Below the pieces are notes generated by a model. The model did not search any database. It had not been told where the DNA came from and saw only the letters and a list, made by a program, of their open reading frames with translations. 43,653 nt of DNA from Phycisphaeraceae bacterium (GTDB lineage Bacteria; Planctomycetota; Phycisphaerae; Phycisphaerales; Phycisphaeraceae): contig JANQSF010000040.1 of assembly GCA_028284155.1 (NCBI GenBank), positions 1-43,653 of the forward strand, given 5' to 3'. Shown one piece after another: positions 1 to 8,503 of this stretch. Position 1 is the stretch's first letter. The number at the start of each line of letters is the position of its first letter. Position numbers and translations under genes: made by a program.

Positions 1-1
1 A

Positions 2-91
2 TCAAACTACCTGGGATCGATCATGCTCGCCTGCGCCCTGCTGTGGTACCGAAGACTCAGGCGTCAGGGGAAAGTGCCTGATTTGAGATAG
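2..91 (+). CDS. C-terminal end of a membrane protein (cut by window start)
   Basis: Only the last 29 codons are visible, ending at a TAG at 89-91. They encode a short hydrophobic stretch (IMLACALLWY) followed by a strongly basic tail (RRLRRQGK), the usual look of a last membrane helix with its cytoplasmic anchor. The frame runs open from the window edge, so the rest of the gene lies upstream. No family can be named from this fragment. It is called from the hydrophobic-then-basic pattern and from the next gene following closely on the same strand. Confidence 0.5.
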   Translation, partial: SNYLGSIMLACALLWYRRLRRQGKVPDLR

Positions 92-198
92 TTTCTAAGG
101 CGTGCCATAGCAATGTGCTCCTTTATTGATAGGACGTACCTTGTTCGGGAGGCCGGATAATCTGATGCGGGGGAGAGAAAGGGTCAGGAGCATTTTAC

Positions 199-513
199 AT
201 GCGAGACCTTACACCGTTGGTGGTTCGTGCGGCGTTTGCGACGGTTGCGTTGACCTTTGTCTTGTCCTGGGCAGTCTCGTTCTGGCGGGTCGCCAACGAC
301 CGGCGGGTTGATGTCGATCTCGGCGTGGCGACGACGGAGTTGACTGCAAGTGACCAATTGCTCTGGTCCTTCTTCGGCGCTGTCATTCCCACGGTTTGGG
401 TGAGCGGCCTTTCGATCGTGGGGGTCGTCATCTTTTGCATCACGCAACAAATCAAACGCCGACGGAAGTCGGCTTGTCCCGCACGCAAGCATGGGCGGCA
501 AGGGGCGGGGTGA
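199..513 (+). CDS. Small two-helix membrane protein, unknown function
   Basis: 104 residues. Two hydrophobic segments are clear, at about residues 8-29 and 54-81, separated by a 25-residue polar loop with a VDVDLG stretch and followed by a basic Arg/Lys tail (IKRRRKS). An AGGAG at 186-190 lies 8 bases before the ATG, which supports this start. The layout resembles the 163-residue membrane protein at 2352, but no sequence similarity is obvious. I do not recognise a family. The gene is isolated: the next firm gene starts at 1154. Confidence 0.65.
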   Translation: MRDLTPLVVRAAFATVALTFVLSWAVSFWRVANDRRVDVDLGVATTELTASDQLLWSFFGAVIPTVWVSGLSIVGVVIFCITQQIKRRRKSACPARKHGRQGAG

Positions 514-592
514 ACGCCTTTGCCCAATGGCTGACCGTCGCCGCAGAGAGGTAAACCGGCGCGGTCTACGACGGGCCGGGGCGACCGTTCGC

Positions 593-793
593 TCACAGCC
601 AATCGACGTGTGTGCGCAGTTCATCGATGTGCGACTGGCAACGGTCCAGGTGCTCGAACATTAAGTGAATGCGCACGTCGATGCGGCGCTCGCACATCCA
701 AGCCCGCATCGAACAGGCAAACCAGTCGTCAAGCTGCGCGTCGGCAGGGTGCTCAATCTCAGTCCAGGCGTTGTGGGCAAGCTCGCGCGACAT
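593..793 (-). CDS. Possible small soluble protein, unknown
   Basis: 66 residues with a balanced, protein-like composition: several Trp, His, Glu and Asp, and few of the Arg/Pro/Ala runs that mark shadow frames in this GC-rich DNA. No Shine-Dalgarno sequence is visible before the ATG and no motif is recognised. It would be the only minus-strand gene in the first 12 kb. Treat it as a weak candidate; it could also be a chance open frame in a 640-base gap. Confidence 0.3.
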   Translation of the reverse strand: MSRELAHNAWTEIEHPADAQLDDWFACSMRAWMCERRIDVRIHLMFEHLDRCQSHIDELRTHVDWL

Positions 794-1153
794 CTAGAAG
801 TCCGTGGTCTCGATTCGATGAGTCCCCGCTAAAGTCAATCGTCGGTCGCTGGCACGGCGCAGTTCACTCCCAAATCAAGCGGGGAGCGTTCGACGGCCGC
901 GCCAGGCGGTCCGTATGGAACGCCCGTGACACATCTCGGCTGTCCGATAGCTAGGCAGTGCGGCCAGTGCCCATTCTTCACCTGACTGGCCAAATCGCAA
1001 CAGACCGCGCCACCACCGCGTTGAAACTAAAGCCACCCAATCCACCCGACCTTGTAACCCGCCCGTGTCGCCCGGCAAAGGCTAATGGCGGCGGGTACAA
1101 TGAAATGTCCGCCTCACGGCCTGACCCGTTCACCTCGCATCCGGAGCCTGCCC
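794..1153. other. Non-coding gap upstream of the DUF3500 gene
   Basis: I see no convincing gene, hairpin or repeat here. Short open frames on both strands have compositions typical of shadow frames. The last 70 bases are in frame with the DUF3500 gene but lie before its better start. Confidence 0.4.
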
Positions 1154-2233
1154 ATGTGCGTCGTCGAAACACCGATCTGCCCCGACTGTGACGACCTTCA
1201 ACCCATCACCGGTGAGGTCGGCCGACGGTCGTTCCTGCGCACCTTGGGTGGTACGGCCGCGGCGCTGACCGTCGCGGGCGGGGCGCTGCCGTCGCAACTC
1301 GGCTCGGCCATCGCGGCGGAGAAGGCGGCTGAGAAAGTAGTCAAGACCAAGGCCGCGGCCAAGCCGGCTGAGGCGATGATCAAAGAACTTTTCACCACGC
1401 TGTCAGCAGAGCAGAAGAAGAAGCTCGTGCTGCCGTGGAACGACGGCGTGGGCAAGGGCGGCGGCGTGCCGACGCGGCATGGCATGTACAACCGCCCGCT
1501 GCGCAACCAGCGCATCGCCGACAACTACACACCCGCGCAGCAGGAGCTGCTCGAGCGCACGCTCAAAGCGATCTGCGCCGACGACGAGGGCTATCGACGG
1601 ATCAGCCGGGACGGCAAGTGGGACAACAGCAAGTCGTTCGACGGCTGCGGGGCCCACATCTTCGGCGACCCGACGGGTAACAACAAGTTCGCCTGGTTGT
1701 TCACCGGCCACCACCTGACCGTCCGTTGCGACGGCAACTCCGAGCCCGGCGCGGCGTTCGGCGGGCCGGTCTACTACGGCCACTTGGCGCACGGCTACGC
1801 GGGGCGCAACGTCTTCCGCTTCCAGACCAAGGCCGTCGAGACCGTCTTCGAAGCGCTCAATGAGAAGCAGCGCAAAGAGGCGCAGATCACCGGCAGCCCC
1901 GGCGAGCACCGCAAGTCGATCCAGTTCCGCGGCCGCGGCAAGGCCCGGCCCGGCATCGCGTACGCGGACCTGTCCGGCGATCAGAAGAAGGTCGTCGAAA
2001 CGGCGATGCGCACCATCCTCTCGCCGTTCCGCAAAGAAGACGGCGACGAGGCGATCGCCATCCTCAAAGCCAACGGTGGCATCGATAAGCTGCACATCGC
2101 GTTCTACAAGGACCCGGACGGCGACGAGTTCGACAAGTGGCACTTCTGGCGGCTGGAAGGCCCCGGCTTTGTCTGGAACTACCGCGTCCTGCCGCACGTG
2201 CACTGCTACGTGAACATCGCGAAGCTGGCGTAA
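1154..2233 (+). CDS. Tat-exported DUF3500 family protein
   Basis: 359 residues. A twin-arginine signal (GRRSFLRTLGG, Arg24-Arg25) followed by an Ala/Gly-rich hydrophobic stretch and AIA at about 52-54 predicts export by the Tat system. The mature part matches DUF3500: a LFTTLSAEQKKKL opening, two-residue-step helices, and the family hallmark W-x-F-x-GHHL (here AWLFTGHHLTV) followed by a GP-x-YYGH segment. The function of DUF3500 is not established. An N-terminal CPDC before the Arg pair is odd and could bind a metal or be a chance feature. The frame is open back to 1085, but the ATG at 1154 has a GGAG about 8 bases upstream and puts the Tat motif near the N-terminus, so it is preferred. Confidence 0.85.
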   Translation: MCVVETPICPDCDDLQPITGEVGRRSFLRTLGGTAAALTVAGGALPSQLGSAIAAEKAAEKVVKTKAAAKPAEAMIKELFTTLSAEQKKKLVLPWNDGVGKGGGVPTRHGMYNRPLRNQRIADNYTPAQQELLERTLKAICADDEGYRRISRDGKWDNSKSFDGCGAHIFGDPTGNNKFAWLFTGHHLTVRCDGNSEPGAAFGGPVYYGHLAHGYAGRNVFRFQTKAVETVFEALNEKQRKEAQITGSPGEHRKSIQFRGRGKARPGIAYADLSGDQKKVVETAMRTILSPFRKEDGDEAIAILKANGGIDKLHIAFYKDPDGDEFDKWHFWRLEGPGFVWNYRVLPHVHCYVNIAKLA

Positions 2234-2351
2234 GTGACATCTGATTAGGCTTACCTGTTTAGCCGCGTCGCTGGCGACGCGCATTCCGGTCACCCGCCGC
2301 CACACATTCACGCGTCAAAACCGACGCGCCTGAACGCGCGGTGATTGCGCC

Positions 2352-2843
2352 ATGAACCCCTTCCGCACGAACTTCGACGTGCTGGTGCCGGCCATGCTGC
2401 TGGCGATCTGTCTCATGCTGTGGGCGGTGAGTTACTCGACAGGTTCGATGGTCATCATTTCAACGCCGCGGAAAGCGATCGTCGTCGAACAACTGCTGGG
2501 CGTCTTCACCATCCGACTCGAAACTTCAACAGTCGATCGAGGAACAGGCGGCGCGTTCGTTCGAAACAACCCAGTCGCCCCGGACACCGAGATCAATACG
2601 GACAGTTTCGACCATTACAGCGACGGCTTCGGGGTCGCGATAACGCGTTCGCACGTGTCGGTCAGGCAAGTCCAATGGTCGTCTGTCGCGATGTCGTATG
2701 GCTATCCGACAGCCGTCCTCACCCTCTGGATCGCCCAGGCGTTGTGGCGGAGGGCGGCGTGGCGACGTAAACACTTGACCTTACAGGCGATAAGTCGATC
2801 AGAAAGTACTTGCATCTTGTCCAAAGGCGTGGTAAGCTATTGA
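2352..2843 (+). CDS. Predicted membrane protein, unknown function
   Basis: 163 residues. A first hydrophobic helix lies at about residues 10-30 (AMLLAICLMLWAVSY) and a second at about 112-130 (PTAVLTLWIAQALW), followed by a basic cluster (RRAAWRRK). The roughly 80 residues between are polar and probably lie outside the cytoplasm. Lower GC and more varied codon use than its neighbours suggest an accessory gene. No clear Shine-Dalgarno sequence is seen before the ATG. I do not recognise the family. It has the same helix-loop-helix-basic tail plan as the protein at 199-513, which may reflect a shared type of small membrane protein. Confidence 0.55.
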   Translation: MNPFRTNFDVLVPAMLLAICLMLWAVSYSTGSMVIISTPRKAIVVEQLLGVFTIRLETSTVDRGTGGAFVRNNPVAPDTEINTDSFDHYSDGFGVAITRSHVSVRQVQWSSVAMSYGYPTAVLTLWIAQALWRRAAWRRKHLTLQAISRSESTCILSKGVVSY

Positions 2844-2948
2844 TGAGATAGAGCCATCTACAAGCGCGGGCTCTTGATCGGAGCGGTCCGGCGATTGTCG
2901 CCGGACCAGAAAGATCGAATGGAAAACCCAATCTATTGGAGTCTGAAG

Positions 2949-4331
2949 ATGCGGACGTCTGTACTTATCGTGTGCGCGGTCCTCTCACTTGCCCTGGCGA
3001 CATCAGCCCAGGCCGTCTCAATCGGCTCATTCAGCGGCGGCGACGTTGGTGAAGGCCTGGACCTCGACGGTTCCATCATCTACGCGGTCAACATCGGGCC
3101 GAACGTCAACACCGGCGCGCCGAGCCAAGTGCGCGACGCGGCATTCCTTGGCGACAACTTTGGCAACGCACCCGTCGCAGGTCAGACATCTCCAGGCACC
3201 GGTATTTCGATCACCGCGCCGAACCGAATCGCCGCCGGCGGTTGGGGCAACGCCGAGTACGGCGCCACCGCCAACGACAACAACCTCGAGTTCGTGATGG
3301 AATCGATCCGCTGGAATGTCCCCCCGGGCGTTGGGGTGAATCTGCCGAACCTCACGGCCGGCGACTCGTACCGCATCCAACTGCTGTTCGCCGAGCAATG
3401 CTGCGACCGCGGCTTCGACGTCGAGTTCGAAGGCAGCGTGATCGCCCCGGGCTTCGTGCCGCGGGCCGTGCAGGGCGTGCCGAACAACAGCTCGATGGGC
3501 GCGGTCGTCGAGCACACGTTTGTCGCGCTTGACAAGGAAGCGAACGTCCGTCTGCTCAGCACGGGCGCATTCCCGGACAACAACCCGATCCTGAACGGCG
3601 TGACGATCGAGCACCTCAACGCGGCCGGCCCGGCCATCTTCCGAAGCATCAATGTCGGAAGCTTCACCGGCGGCGATCCGGGCGAAGGCCTCGACCTCGA
3701 CGGTGTTTTCACGCACGGCGTCAATGTCGGTGGGCCGGCCCAGACAGCCGGCGCCGCGATGTTCGCCAACGGCCTTCCGGGCAACAACCCTGCGAACGCC
3801 GTCGTCGGCGCGAACAATCACATCCCGAACTGGGCGCCGGGCGCCAACTTTGGGGCCACACCGGCCGACGACGCGCTCGAGTCGGTCATGCAGTCCATCC
3901 GTTGGACAGCCAACAACCAATTAGACGGTCAGGTCTCTGTCACCCTTTCCGATCTTCTCCCCGGTCGGACCTACCAGTCACAATGGATCTTGTCCGAGAA
4001 TTGCTGCAACAACCGCGAGATGGACGTCTTTCTGGACGGCCAACTGGTAGCCACCAACATCAACACCGCCGCCGCACAGGGCGGCAACACGCCGAATCCA
4101 ACCATGGGTGGCGTGATTACCTTGGTGTTCACGGCAACCGACAGCATGGCGTTGATCGAGTTTGACGGCTCCATTCCTCAACCCGGTCAAGTTCTCGACC
4201 AGAACCCGACACTCGCCGGCTTCACCGTCGAACTCCTGCCGCCGAACATCCCCGAACCCACCACCGCTGTCTTCGCCGTCCTTGCGGTTGGCGGCTTGGC
4301 GTTGCGCCGCAGGCGGCATTTGCAGACGTAA
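2949..4331 (+). CDS. PEP-CTERM protein with two tandem malectin-like repeats
   Basis: 460 residues, probably a surface-anchored or secreted carbohydrate-binding protein. A Sec signal peptide (about 1-23, ending AQA) is followed by two homologous repeats, at about 24-225 and 233-430. Each opens with GSF-x-GGD-x-GEGLDLDG and carries a malectin-like core (YRIQLLFAEQCC then RGFDVEFEG; YQSQWILSENCC then REMDVFLDG). Both repeats keep a Cys-Cys pair. The C-terminus is a textbook PEP-CTERM sorting tag: PEP at about 435, a hydrophobic helix, then RRRR. The chosen ATG has a GGAG 7 bases upstream; the frame extends to 2874 without a better start. A strong terminator follows at once, so the gene is probably monocistronic. 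The malectin fold is inferred from motif pattern only. Confidence 0.85.
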   Translation: MRTSVLIVCAVLSLALATSAQAVSIGSFSGGDVGEGLDLDGSIIYAVNIGPNVNTGAPSQVRDAAFLGDNFGNAPVAGQTSPGTGISITAPNRIAAGGWGNAEYGATANDNNLEFVMESIRWNVPPGVGVNLPNLTAGDSYRIQLLFAEQCCDRGFDVEFEGSVIAPGFVPRAVQGVPNNSSMGAVVEHTFVALDKEANVRLLSTGAFPDNNPILNGVTIEHLNAAGPAIFRSINVGSFTGGDPGEGLDLDGVFTHGVNVGGPAQTAGAAMFANGLPGNNPANAVVGANNHIPNWAPGANFGATPADDALESVMQSIRWTANNQLDGQVSVTLSDLLPGRTYQSQWILSENCCNNREMDVFLDGQLVATNINTAAAQGGNTPNPTMGGVITLVFTATDSMALIEFDGSIPQPGQVLDQNPTLAGFTVELLPPNIPEPTTAVFAVLAVGGLALRRRRHLQT

Positions 4332-4360
4332 CTTCCGCAACACCATCACGACATCAATCA

Positions 4361-4393
4361 ACAACACCCCCGGTTGAACGCCGGGGGTGTTGT
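4361..4393 (+). terminator. Strong hairpin terminator after the PEP-CTERM gene
   Basis: A perfect 13-bp stem (ACAACACCCCCGG against CCGGGGGTGTTGT) closes a 7-base loop TTGAACG, 30 bases after the stop codon. There is no long T run, but the GC-rich stem fits an intrinsic terminator of a high-GC genome. The loop and stem core resemble the hairpin at 43068-43087. Confidence 0.75.
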
Positions 4394-4611
4394 CTTGCGC
4401 CTTGTGCAACCACGCGCACCATATCAGCCACACGCCGCGCGTAAACCTGCGGCCACCCCGTAGCGCAGGTTCAGGTCAAACCCCACGGCGGGATGATCGG
4501 CCGACCTCTACGGTCTACGCGGTGTAAACACGGTGTCGGGTGCGGTCGTCAGGTCCGCCTAACCCGGCCACACTTCGATCTTTGTTCTTGTTTGAAGGGA
4601 GGCGCCACATC

Positions 4612-5511
4612 ATGAAACTCACCACCCCACTTGCCGTGTGCGCGATCGCTGTCACGCTTGTGCTCGCGAAGCCCGCGTCTGCGCAGCACGCCGACTTCGT
4701 CCTGTTCGGCGACCCAAACCCCGCCGCGAAAAAGGCCCCGCGCGAGCACCGGTTCGCCCACCCCGCCACGTCGCCGTACTACCACGAAGACTCGTTCAAC
4801 ACCAGCGACGTCCGCCTCTGGTTCCTCTATCACGACTTCCCCAAGGCCAGCCTGCTCGGCGGCGGCAGCGCCAAGGTCGTGGCCGCGCAGTTGCGGCTTG
4901 CGATAACCAGCCAGCTCCAACTCGTCGCCTACAAAGACGGCTGGACCGACATGGACACCGGCCTGACCGACGCGTCGGGCTGGAACGACATCGCCGCCGG
5001 GTTGAAGTGGAACTTCATCCAGGACTTCGACAACCAGTTCCACGCCGCCATCGGCGCGGGGTATGAACTGTCGGTCGGTGACGACGAGACGTTTCACGAC
5101 GACGACGAGTGGCGGATCTGGGCGTCGGTCAACAAGGGCTTCGACCGGCTGCACCTGGGTGGGACGCTCAACTTCTTCATCAGCGACGACGGCAGCCAGG
5201 GCTTGGGCAATTCCGACCACCTCAGTTGGCACTTGCACGCCGACTACTACGTCTGCGAATGGTTCAGCCCGATCGTGGAACTGAACGGCTACCACGTGCT
5301 GAACAACGGCCGAGAGATCGCGCCGTTCTCCGGCAACGATGTTGTCAATCTGGGCGGGTCGTCCGACGACGCCGTCGTGACGATCGGCCTCGGGGCGGAA
5401 CTCCGCCCGCTCGATAATGTCAGCCTGCGCTTCGCGTACGAGACGCCCCTGACCGACGGCGACGACGTGTGGGGCTACCGCTGGACGTTCGGCCTGGCGT
5501 ATTCGTTCTGA
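4612..5511 (+). CDS. Predicted outer-membrane beta-barrel protein
   Basis: 299 residues. A Sec signal peptide (about 1-23, ending ASAQ) precedes alternating hydrophobic/polar strands rich in aromatic residues (LWFLYHDF, LRLAITSQLQLVAYKDGW, AAGLKWNFIQDF, HAAIGAGYELSVG, LHLGGTLNFFIS, SWHLHADYYV). The last strand ends in Phe (WTFGLAYSF), the classical outer-membrane insertion signal. It probably sits in the outer membrane as a porin-like or anchoring barrel; the substrate is unknown. GGGAGG lies 9 bases before the ATG and decides the start over an upstream in-frame codon at 4540. It stands alone between a terminator and the PadR promoter. Confidence 0.7.
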   Translation: MKLTTPLAVCAIAVTLVLAKPASAQHADFVLFGDPNPAAKKAPREHRFAHPATSPYYHEDSFNTSDVRLWFLYHDFPKASLLGGGSAKVVAAQLRLAITSQLQLVAYKDGWTDMDTGLTDASGWNDIAAGLKWNFIQDFDNQFHAAIGAGYELSVGDDETFHDDDEWRIWASVNKGFDRLHLGGTLNFFISDDGSQGLGNSDHLSWHLHADYYVCEWFSPIVELNGYHVLNNGREIAPFSGNDVVNLGGSSDDAVVTIGLGAELRPLDNVSLRFAYETPLTDGDDVWGYRWTFGLAYSF

Positions 5512-5587
5512 CCTCGATCGACTCTCCTTAACGCACCATTGCCCGATTCCGCGGACCGGCATCTTGCCGGCCCGCGGTCGGGTGCGC

Positions 5588-5616
5588 TTGACCCCACTAT
5601 TCAGTCTGTCTATATT
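5588..5616 (+). promoter_or_regulatory. Sigma70-type promoter of the PadR operon
   Basis: TTGACC at 5588-5593 and TATATT at 5611-5616 are separated by exactly 17 bases, the best match to the housekeeping consensus found in the window. The predicted transcription start, 6-8 bases after the -10 box, falls on or next to the ATG of the PadR gene at 5622. No Shine-Dalgarno sequence lies between, so the transcript is probably leaderless. Confidence 0.75.
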
Positions 5617-5622
5617 TAGACA
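5607..5622. promoter_or_regulatory. Candidate PadR operator overlapping the -10 box
   Basis: TGTCTATATTTAGACA is a palindrome with 6-bp arms around TATT. It covers the -10 hexamer and the predicted start point. PadR repressors bind short AT-rich dyads of this type, commonly ending TGT/ACA, and often repress their own genes. Binding here would block RNA polymerase directly. Confidence 0.65.
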
Positions 5623-5966
5623 TGCCAGATATCACCGGCGACCGGTTGCGCGGCCACCTCGATACGATGGTGCTGTCCGTGCTCGAACGCGGTCCGGCCC
5701 ACGGTTTGGCCATCATCCAGCGGATCGAGTCGGCCGGCAGCGGCCTGCTGCACATGAAGGAAGGCTCACTCTACCCGGCGCTCTACCGCCTGGAAGGGCA
5801 GGGGCTGGTCTCGGCTGAATGGGAACGCGACTCGGGCGGTCGGCCGGGCCCGCGACGCAAACTATACAAGCTCACCCGCAAGGGCAAGGCCCAACTCGGG
5901 CGCGGGCGAGCCGAGTGGGAAACGTTCGTTGCGACCATCGGCCCGATCGTGGGAGGCGCCACATGA
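5622..5966 (+). CDS. PadR family transcriptional regulator
   Basis: 114 residues, the normal size of the short PadR (PF03551) class. The winged helix runs from about residue 9 to 85: HLDTMVLSVLERGPAHGLAIIQRIE, then GSLYPALYRLEGQGLVSAEW, the family signature, and the wing GGRPGPRRKLYKLTRKGKAQL. A short C-terminal dimerisation helix follows. Its stop overlaps the start of the next gene by 4 bases (ATGA), so both are translated together, as is usual for PadR plus membrane-protein pairs. It probably represses its own operon through the dyad at 5607-5622. The N-terminal sequence before HLDTM fits the family, supporting the ATG at 5622 despite the missing ribosome-binding site. Confidence 0.93.
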   Translation: MPDITGDRLRGHLDTMVLSVLERGPAHGLAIIQRIESAGSGLLHMKEGSLYPALYRLEGQGLVSAEWERDSGGRPGPRRKLYKLTRKGKAQLGRGRAEWETFVATIGPIVGGAT

Positions 5967-6733
5967 ACCCGACCCTTGACGAACAACTGCGCGTCACCGT
6001 CGAACGCTGTGTCCGGCCGATCCGCGCGACCCACCGCCGCAAAGACCGCATGCGCGAAGAGTTGTACGCACACCTGCTCGCGCTGTATGAGCAACAACGC
6101 GAAGTGCATGACAACGATGAAGCCGCCACGACCGCCGCTCGCGAGCAGTTCGGCGACCCGCGCGATATCCGCGACGACTTGCAGGCATCCGTCCCCCGTT
6201 TGGAAAGACTTGCCTGCGTGCGCCTGCACCCCGACAACGCGCAGTGGCGTCGCAAGCCGGACGAGTCCGCGTTCCGCTACGACCTGCGCACCATGGCCGC
6301 GGTGACCACGCTGGCGATGGGCGCGTACTTCGTGCTCGTCGCGATCGGCCACTACACACAGGTCGGCGCCCACCGGCCGCGCGCCATGACCGCCTACCTG
6401 GTCACCGCGTCCTTGGCCACGGCCGTCTCGCCCATCTTGTTCATGCTCAACACCGCCAAGCGCGAGTCGCTGCGCAAGATGGGCCAAGCGCCCTGGGCGG
6501 CCGCCGTCTCAACCGGCGCGACGATCTTTGCGACCGCGCTGATGCTCATCGCGGCGATCACCATCTGCTACATCATCAACTGGACAGCCAACGCGCCGGT
6601 CGTCGCGCTGGGCAGTCCTTTCCTGCTCGTGCCCCTCCTGCTGCTGACACCCGTGCTCGTCGAATGGCAGGGCAGAGACAGCCTCCGCGCCGCGCGGCGG
6701 TTCGAACTGTGGGAACGGCTGTCGCTCGAATAG
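5963..6733 (+). CDS. Membrane protein encoded with PadR
   Basis: 256 residues. The first 110 are soluble, highly charged and helical (RRKDRMREELYAHLLALYEQQRE, then AATTAAREQFGDPRDIRDDL), resembling the HAAS/permease-prefix helical domain often encoded next to PadR regulators. About four hydrophobic segments follow, between residues 112 and 235 (AVTTLAMGAYFVLVAIG; AYLVTASLATAVSPILFML; TIFATALMLIAAITICYIIN; PFLLVPLLLLTPVLV). GGGAGG sits just before the ATG. Known PadR partners of this type sense or modulate membrane states or transporters, but the exact role is unknown. Function is inferred from position and architecture only. Confidence 0.75.
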   Translation: MNPTLDEQLRVTVERCVRPIRATHRRKDRMREELYAHLLALYEQQREVHDNDEAATTAAREQFGDPRDIRDDLQASVPRLERLACVRLHPDNAQWRRKPDESAFRYDLRTMAAVTTLAMGAYFVLVAIGHYTQVGAHRPRAMTAYLVTASLATAVSPILFMLNTAKRESLRKMGQAPWAAAVSTGATIFATALMLIAAITICYIINWTANAPVVALGSPFLLVPLLLLTPVLVEWQGRDSLRAARRFELWERLSLE

Positions 6734-6792
6734 CTGGAGCGCAACACTCAATTGCGACTCGGGAAAGGCCGCTCCAGGCCAAGCCAATCGTT

Positions 6793-6814
6793 TGTTGGAG
6801 AACCCGCTCCAACA
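6793..6814. terminator. Hairpin after the PadR operon
   Basis: TGTTGGAG and CTCCAACA form an 8-bp stem around AACCCG. A second dyad, CTGGAGCG/CGCTCCAG at 6734-6741 and 6770-6777, starts at the stop codon. Neither is followed by a T run, so this is only a candidate end point before the sulfatase gene. Confidence 0.4.
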
Positions 6815-6894
6815 CAATCAGTCGCCGTCGGGCACAAGTGGCCAGACCGTCAATTACCATTGAGGTGACCGCCACCCCTCCGTGAGCTTTACCG

Positions 6895-8439
6895 ATGCGC
6901 CATCACTATCTGTCCTGCCTTGCCCTGCTCCTCGCCTTCGTCGCGACGTGCACTGCCGCGCCGTCAAAACCGAACATCGTCGTCATCCTCGCCGACGACC
7001 TGGGCTTCGGCGATGTCAGTTGCTACAACCCGCAGTCGAAGGTCGCCACACCGCACCTGGATAAGCTCGCCAAGCAGGGCATGCGTTTCACCGACGCGCA
7101 CTCGCCCAGTACGGTCTGCACGCCGACGCGGTACAGCCTGCTCACCGGTCGCATGGCGTTCCGTACGGGGTTCCGCGGCGTGTTCGTCGGCGTCGGTGGG
7201 CCGAACATGATCGAAAAGGAACGCCTCACGCTCGGCGGCATGTTGCAGCAGCGGGGCTACACGACGGCCATGTTCGGCAAGTGGCACATCGGGCTGACGT
7301 TCCTCGATAAGAACGGCCAGCGCGTGCCGCGCAGCAACAACGAGGGCGTCCGCCAGGTCGATTACTCGCGCGCGATCCCCGACGCGCCGATCCACCGCGG
7401 GTTCGACCACTTCTACGGCACGGCCTGCTGCCCGACAACCGATTGGCTGTACGCCTACATCGACGGCGACCGCATCCCCGTCCCGCCGTCGATGACCAAG
7501 ACCCGCGACCGCGACAAGCTGCCAAGCCACCCTTACGCAAACGACTGCCGCGGCGGCCTGATCGCGCCGAACTTCGACCTCGAAGAAGTAGACCTCGTCT
7601 TCCTCGAAAAAAGCCAGGCCTTCCTGCGCAACCACGTCAAGAACCACCCGGACAAGCCGTTCTTCCTGTTCCACTCGATGCAGGCTGTTCATCTGCCGTC
7701 GTTCGCGGCGGACCAATTCAAGGGCAAATCCGGCGCGGGCCCGCACGGCGACTTCATCCACCAGATGGACTGGACCGTCGGCCAACTCATGAAAACGCTC
7801 GACGAGTTGAAGATCGCCGACAACACGCTGGTCATCTTCTGCTCGGACAACGGCCCGGAAGTGCCGACGGTGATCGCGATGCGCCGTGACCACAACCACG
7901 ACGGCGCCCGTCCCTGGCGGGGCGTGAAGCGCGACCAGTGGGAGGGCGGGCACCGCACGCCGCTCATCGTCCGTTGGCCCGGCAAGGTCAAGGCCGGCAC
8001 GACCAGCGACGAGCCGCTATCACTGACCGACCTCTTCGCGACAAGCGCCGCGATCGTCGACTACGACCTACCCAACAACGCGGCCGAGGATAGCTTCGAC
8101 ATGCTGCCCGTCCTGCTGGGCAAGCAGGGCGACGAACCGGTGCGCCCATACCTGCTGCAACAGACCATGTCGCTGGCGATGTCGATCCGCGTGGGCGACT
8201 GGAAATACCTCGACCACAAGGGCTCGGGCGGCAACAACTACAACCGCGCCGGCCCGTGGGGCATGAAGCCCTACGCCCTGCCCGAAAAAGACCCCGACGC
8301 GCCGGGCCAACTCTACAACCTCAAAAACGACCCGGGCGAAACGACCAACCTGTACTCGAAGCACCCGGAGATTGTGAAGCGGTTGAAGGGGCTGTTGGAG
8401 AAGTCGAAGGCGGAAGGAAGGAGCGCGCCAAAGAGATGA
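6895..8439 (+). CDS. Secreted formylglycine sulfatase (arylsulfatase A type)
   Basis: 514 residues, the usual size for an S1-family sulfatase that hydrolyses sulfate esters, in planctomycetes mostly from algal polysaccharides. A signal peptide covers about residues 1-22. The N-terminal alkaline-phosphatase-like core shows NIVVILADDLGFGD, with the metal-binding Asp34-Asp35, and the activating motif C-T-P-T-R at Cys75, where Cys is converted to formylglycine by a sulfatase-modifying enzyme not in this window. Further conserved blocks are GKWHIG, SDNGPE (metal site) and GGHRTPLIVRWPG. It has no sulfatase neighbour or susCD-like pair, so its substrate cannot be guessed. The start is the first ATG that gives a signal peptide; the upstream Shine-Dalgarno is poor. 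Confidence 0.93.
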   Translation: MRHHYLSCLALLLAFVATCTAAPSKPNIVVILADDLGFGDVSCYNPQSKVATPHLDKLAKQGMRFTDAHSPSTVCTPTRYSLLTGRMAFRTGFRGVFVGVGGPNMIEKERLTLGGMLQQRGYTTAMFGKWHIGLTFLDKNGQRVPRSNNEGVRQVDYSRAIPDAPIHRGFDHFYGTACCPTTDWLYAYIDGDRIPVPPSMTKTRDRDKLPSHPYANDCRGGLIAPNFDLEEVDLVFLEKSQAFLRNHVKNHPDKPFFLFHSMQAVHLPSFAADQFKGKSGAGPHGDFIHQMDWTVGQLMKTLDELKIADNTLVIFCSDNGPEVPTVIAMRRDHNHDGARPWRGVKRDQWEGGHRTPLIVRWPGKVKAGTTSDEPLSLTDLFATSAAIVDYDLPNNAAEDSFDMLPVLLGKQGDEPVRPYLLQQTMSLAMSIRVGDWKYLDHKGSGGNNYNRAGPWGMKPYALPEKDPDAPGQLYNLKNDPGETTNLYSKHPEIVKRLKGLLEKSKAEGRSAPKR

Positions 8440-8457
8440 CAGTTGCACCACTGGATT

Positions 8458-8480
8458 GCCGGGCAACGTGCTCGACCTAC
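8458..8480 (-). repeat. Family E REP-like hairpin, copy 1
   Basis: Read on the minus strand this is GTAG followed by an imperfect hairpin with core CACGTTGCCCGG. It is the most degraded of five family E copies (others near 36027, 36229, 37464 and 38033). It sits just after the sulfatase stop codon, within 20-45 bases. Confidence 0.6.
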
Positions 8481-8503
8481 TAACTGGGCGTTGCGTCTTG
8501 AGA

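Noticed and set aside
4597..5964. Identical 14-base sequence GGGAGGCGCCACAT before the genes at 4612 and 5963
   Set aside because: It is a strong Shine-Dalgarno sequence with chance flanking identity; only two copies and no dyad or operator shape.
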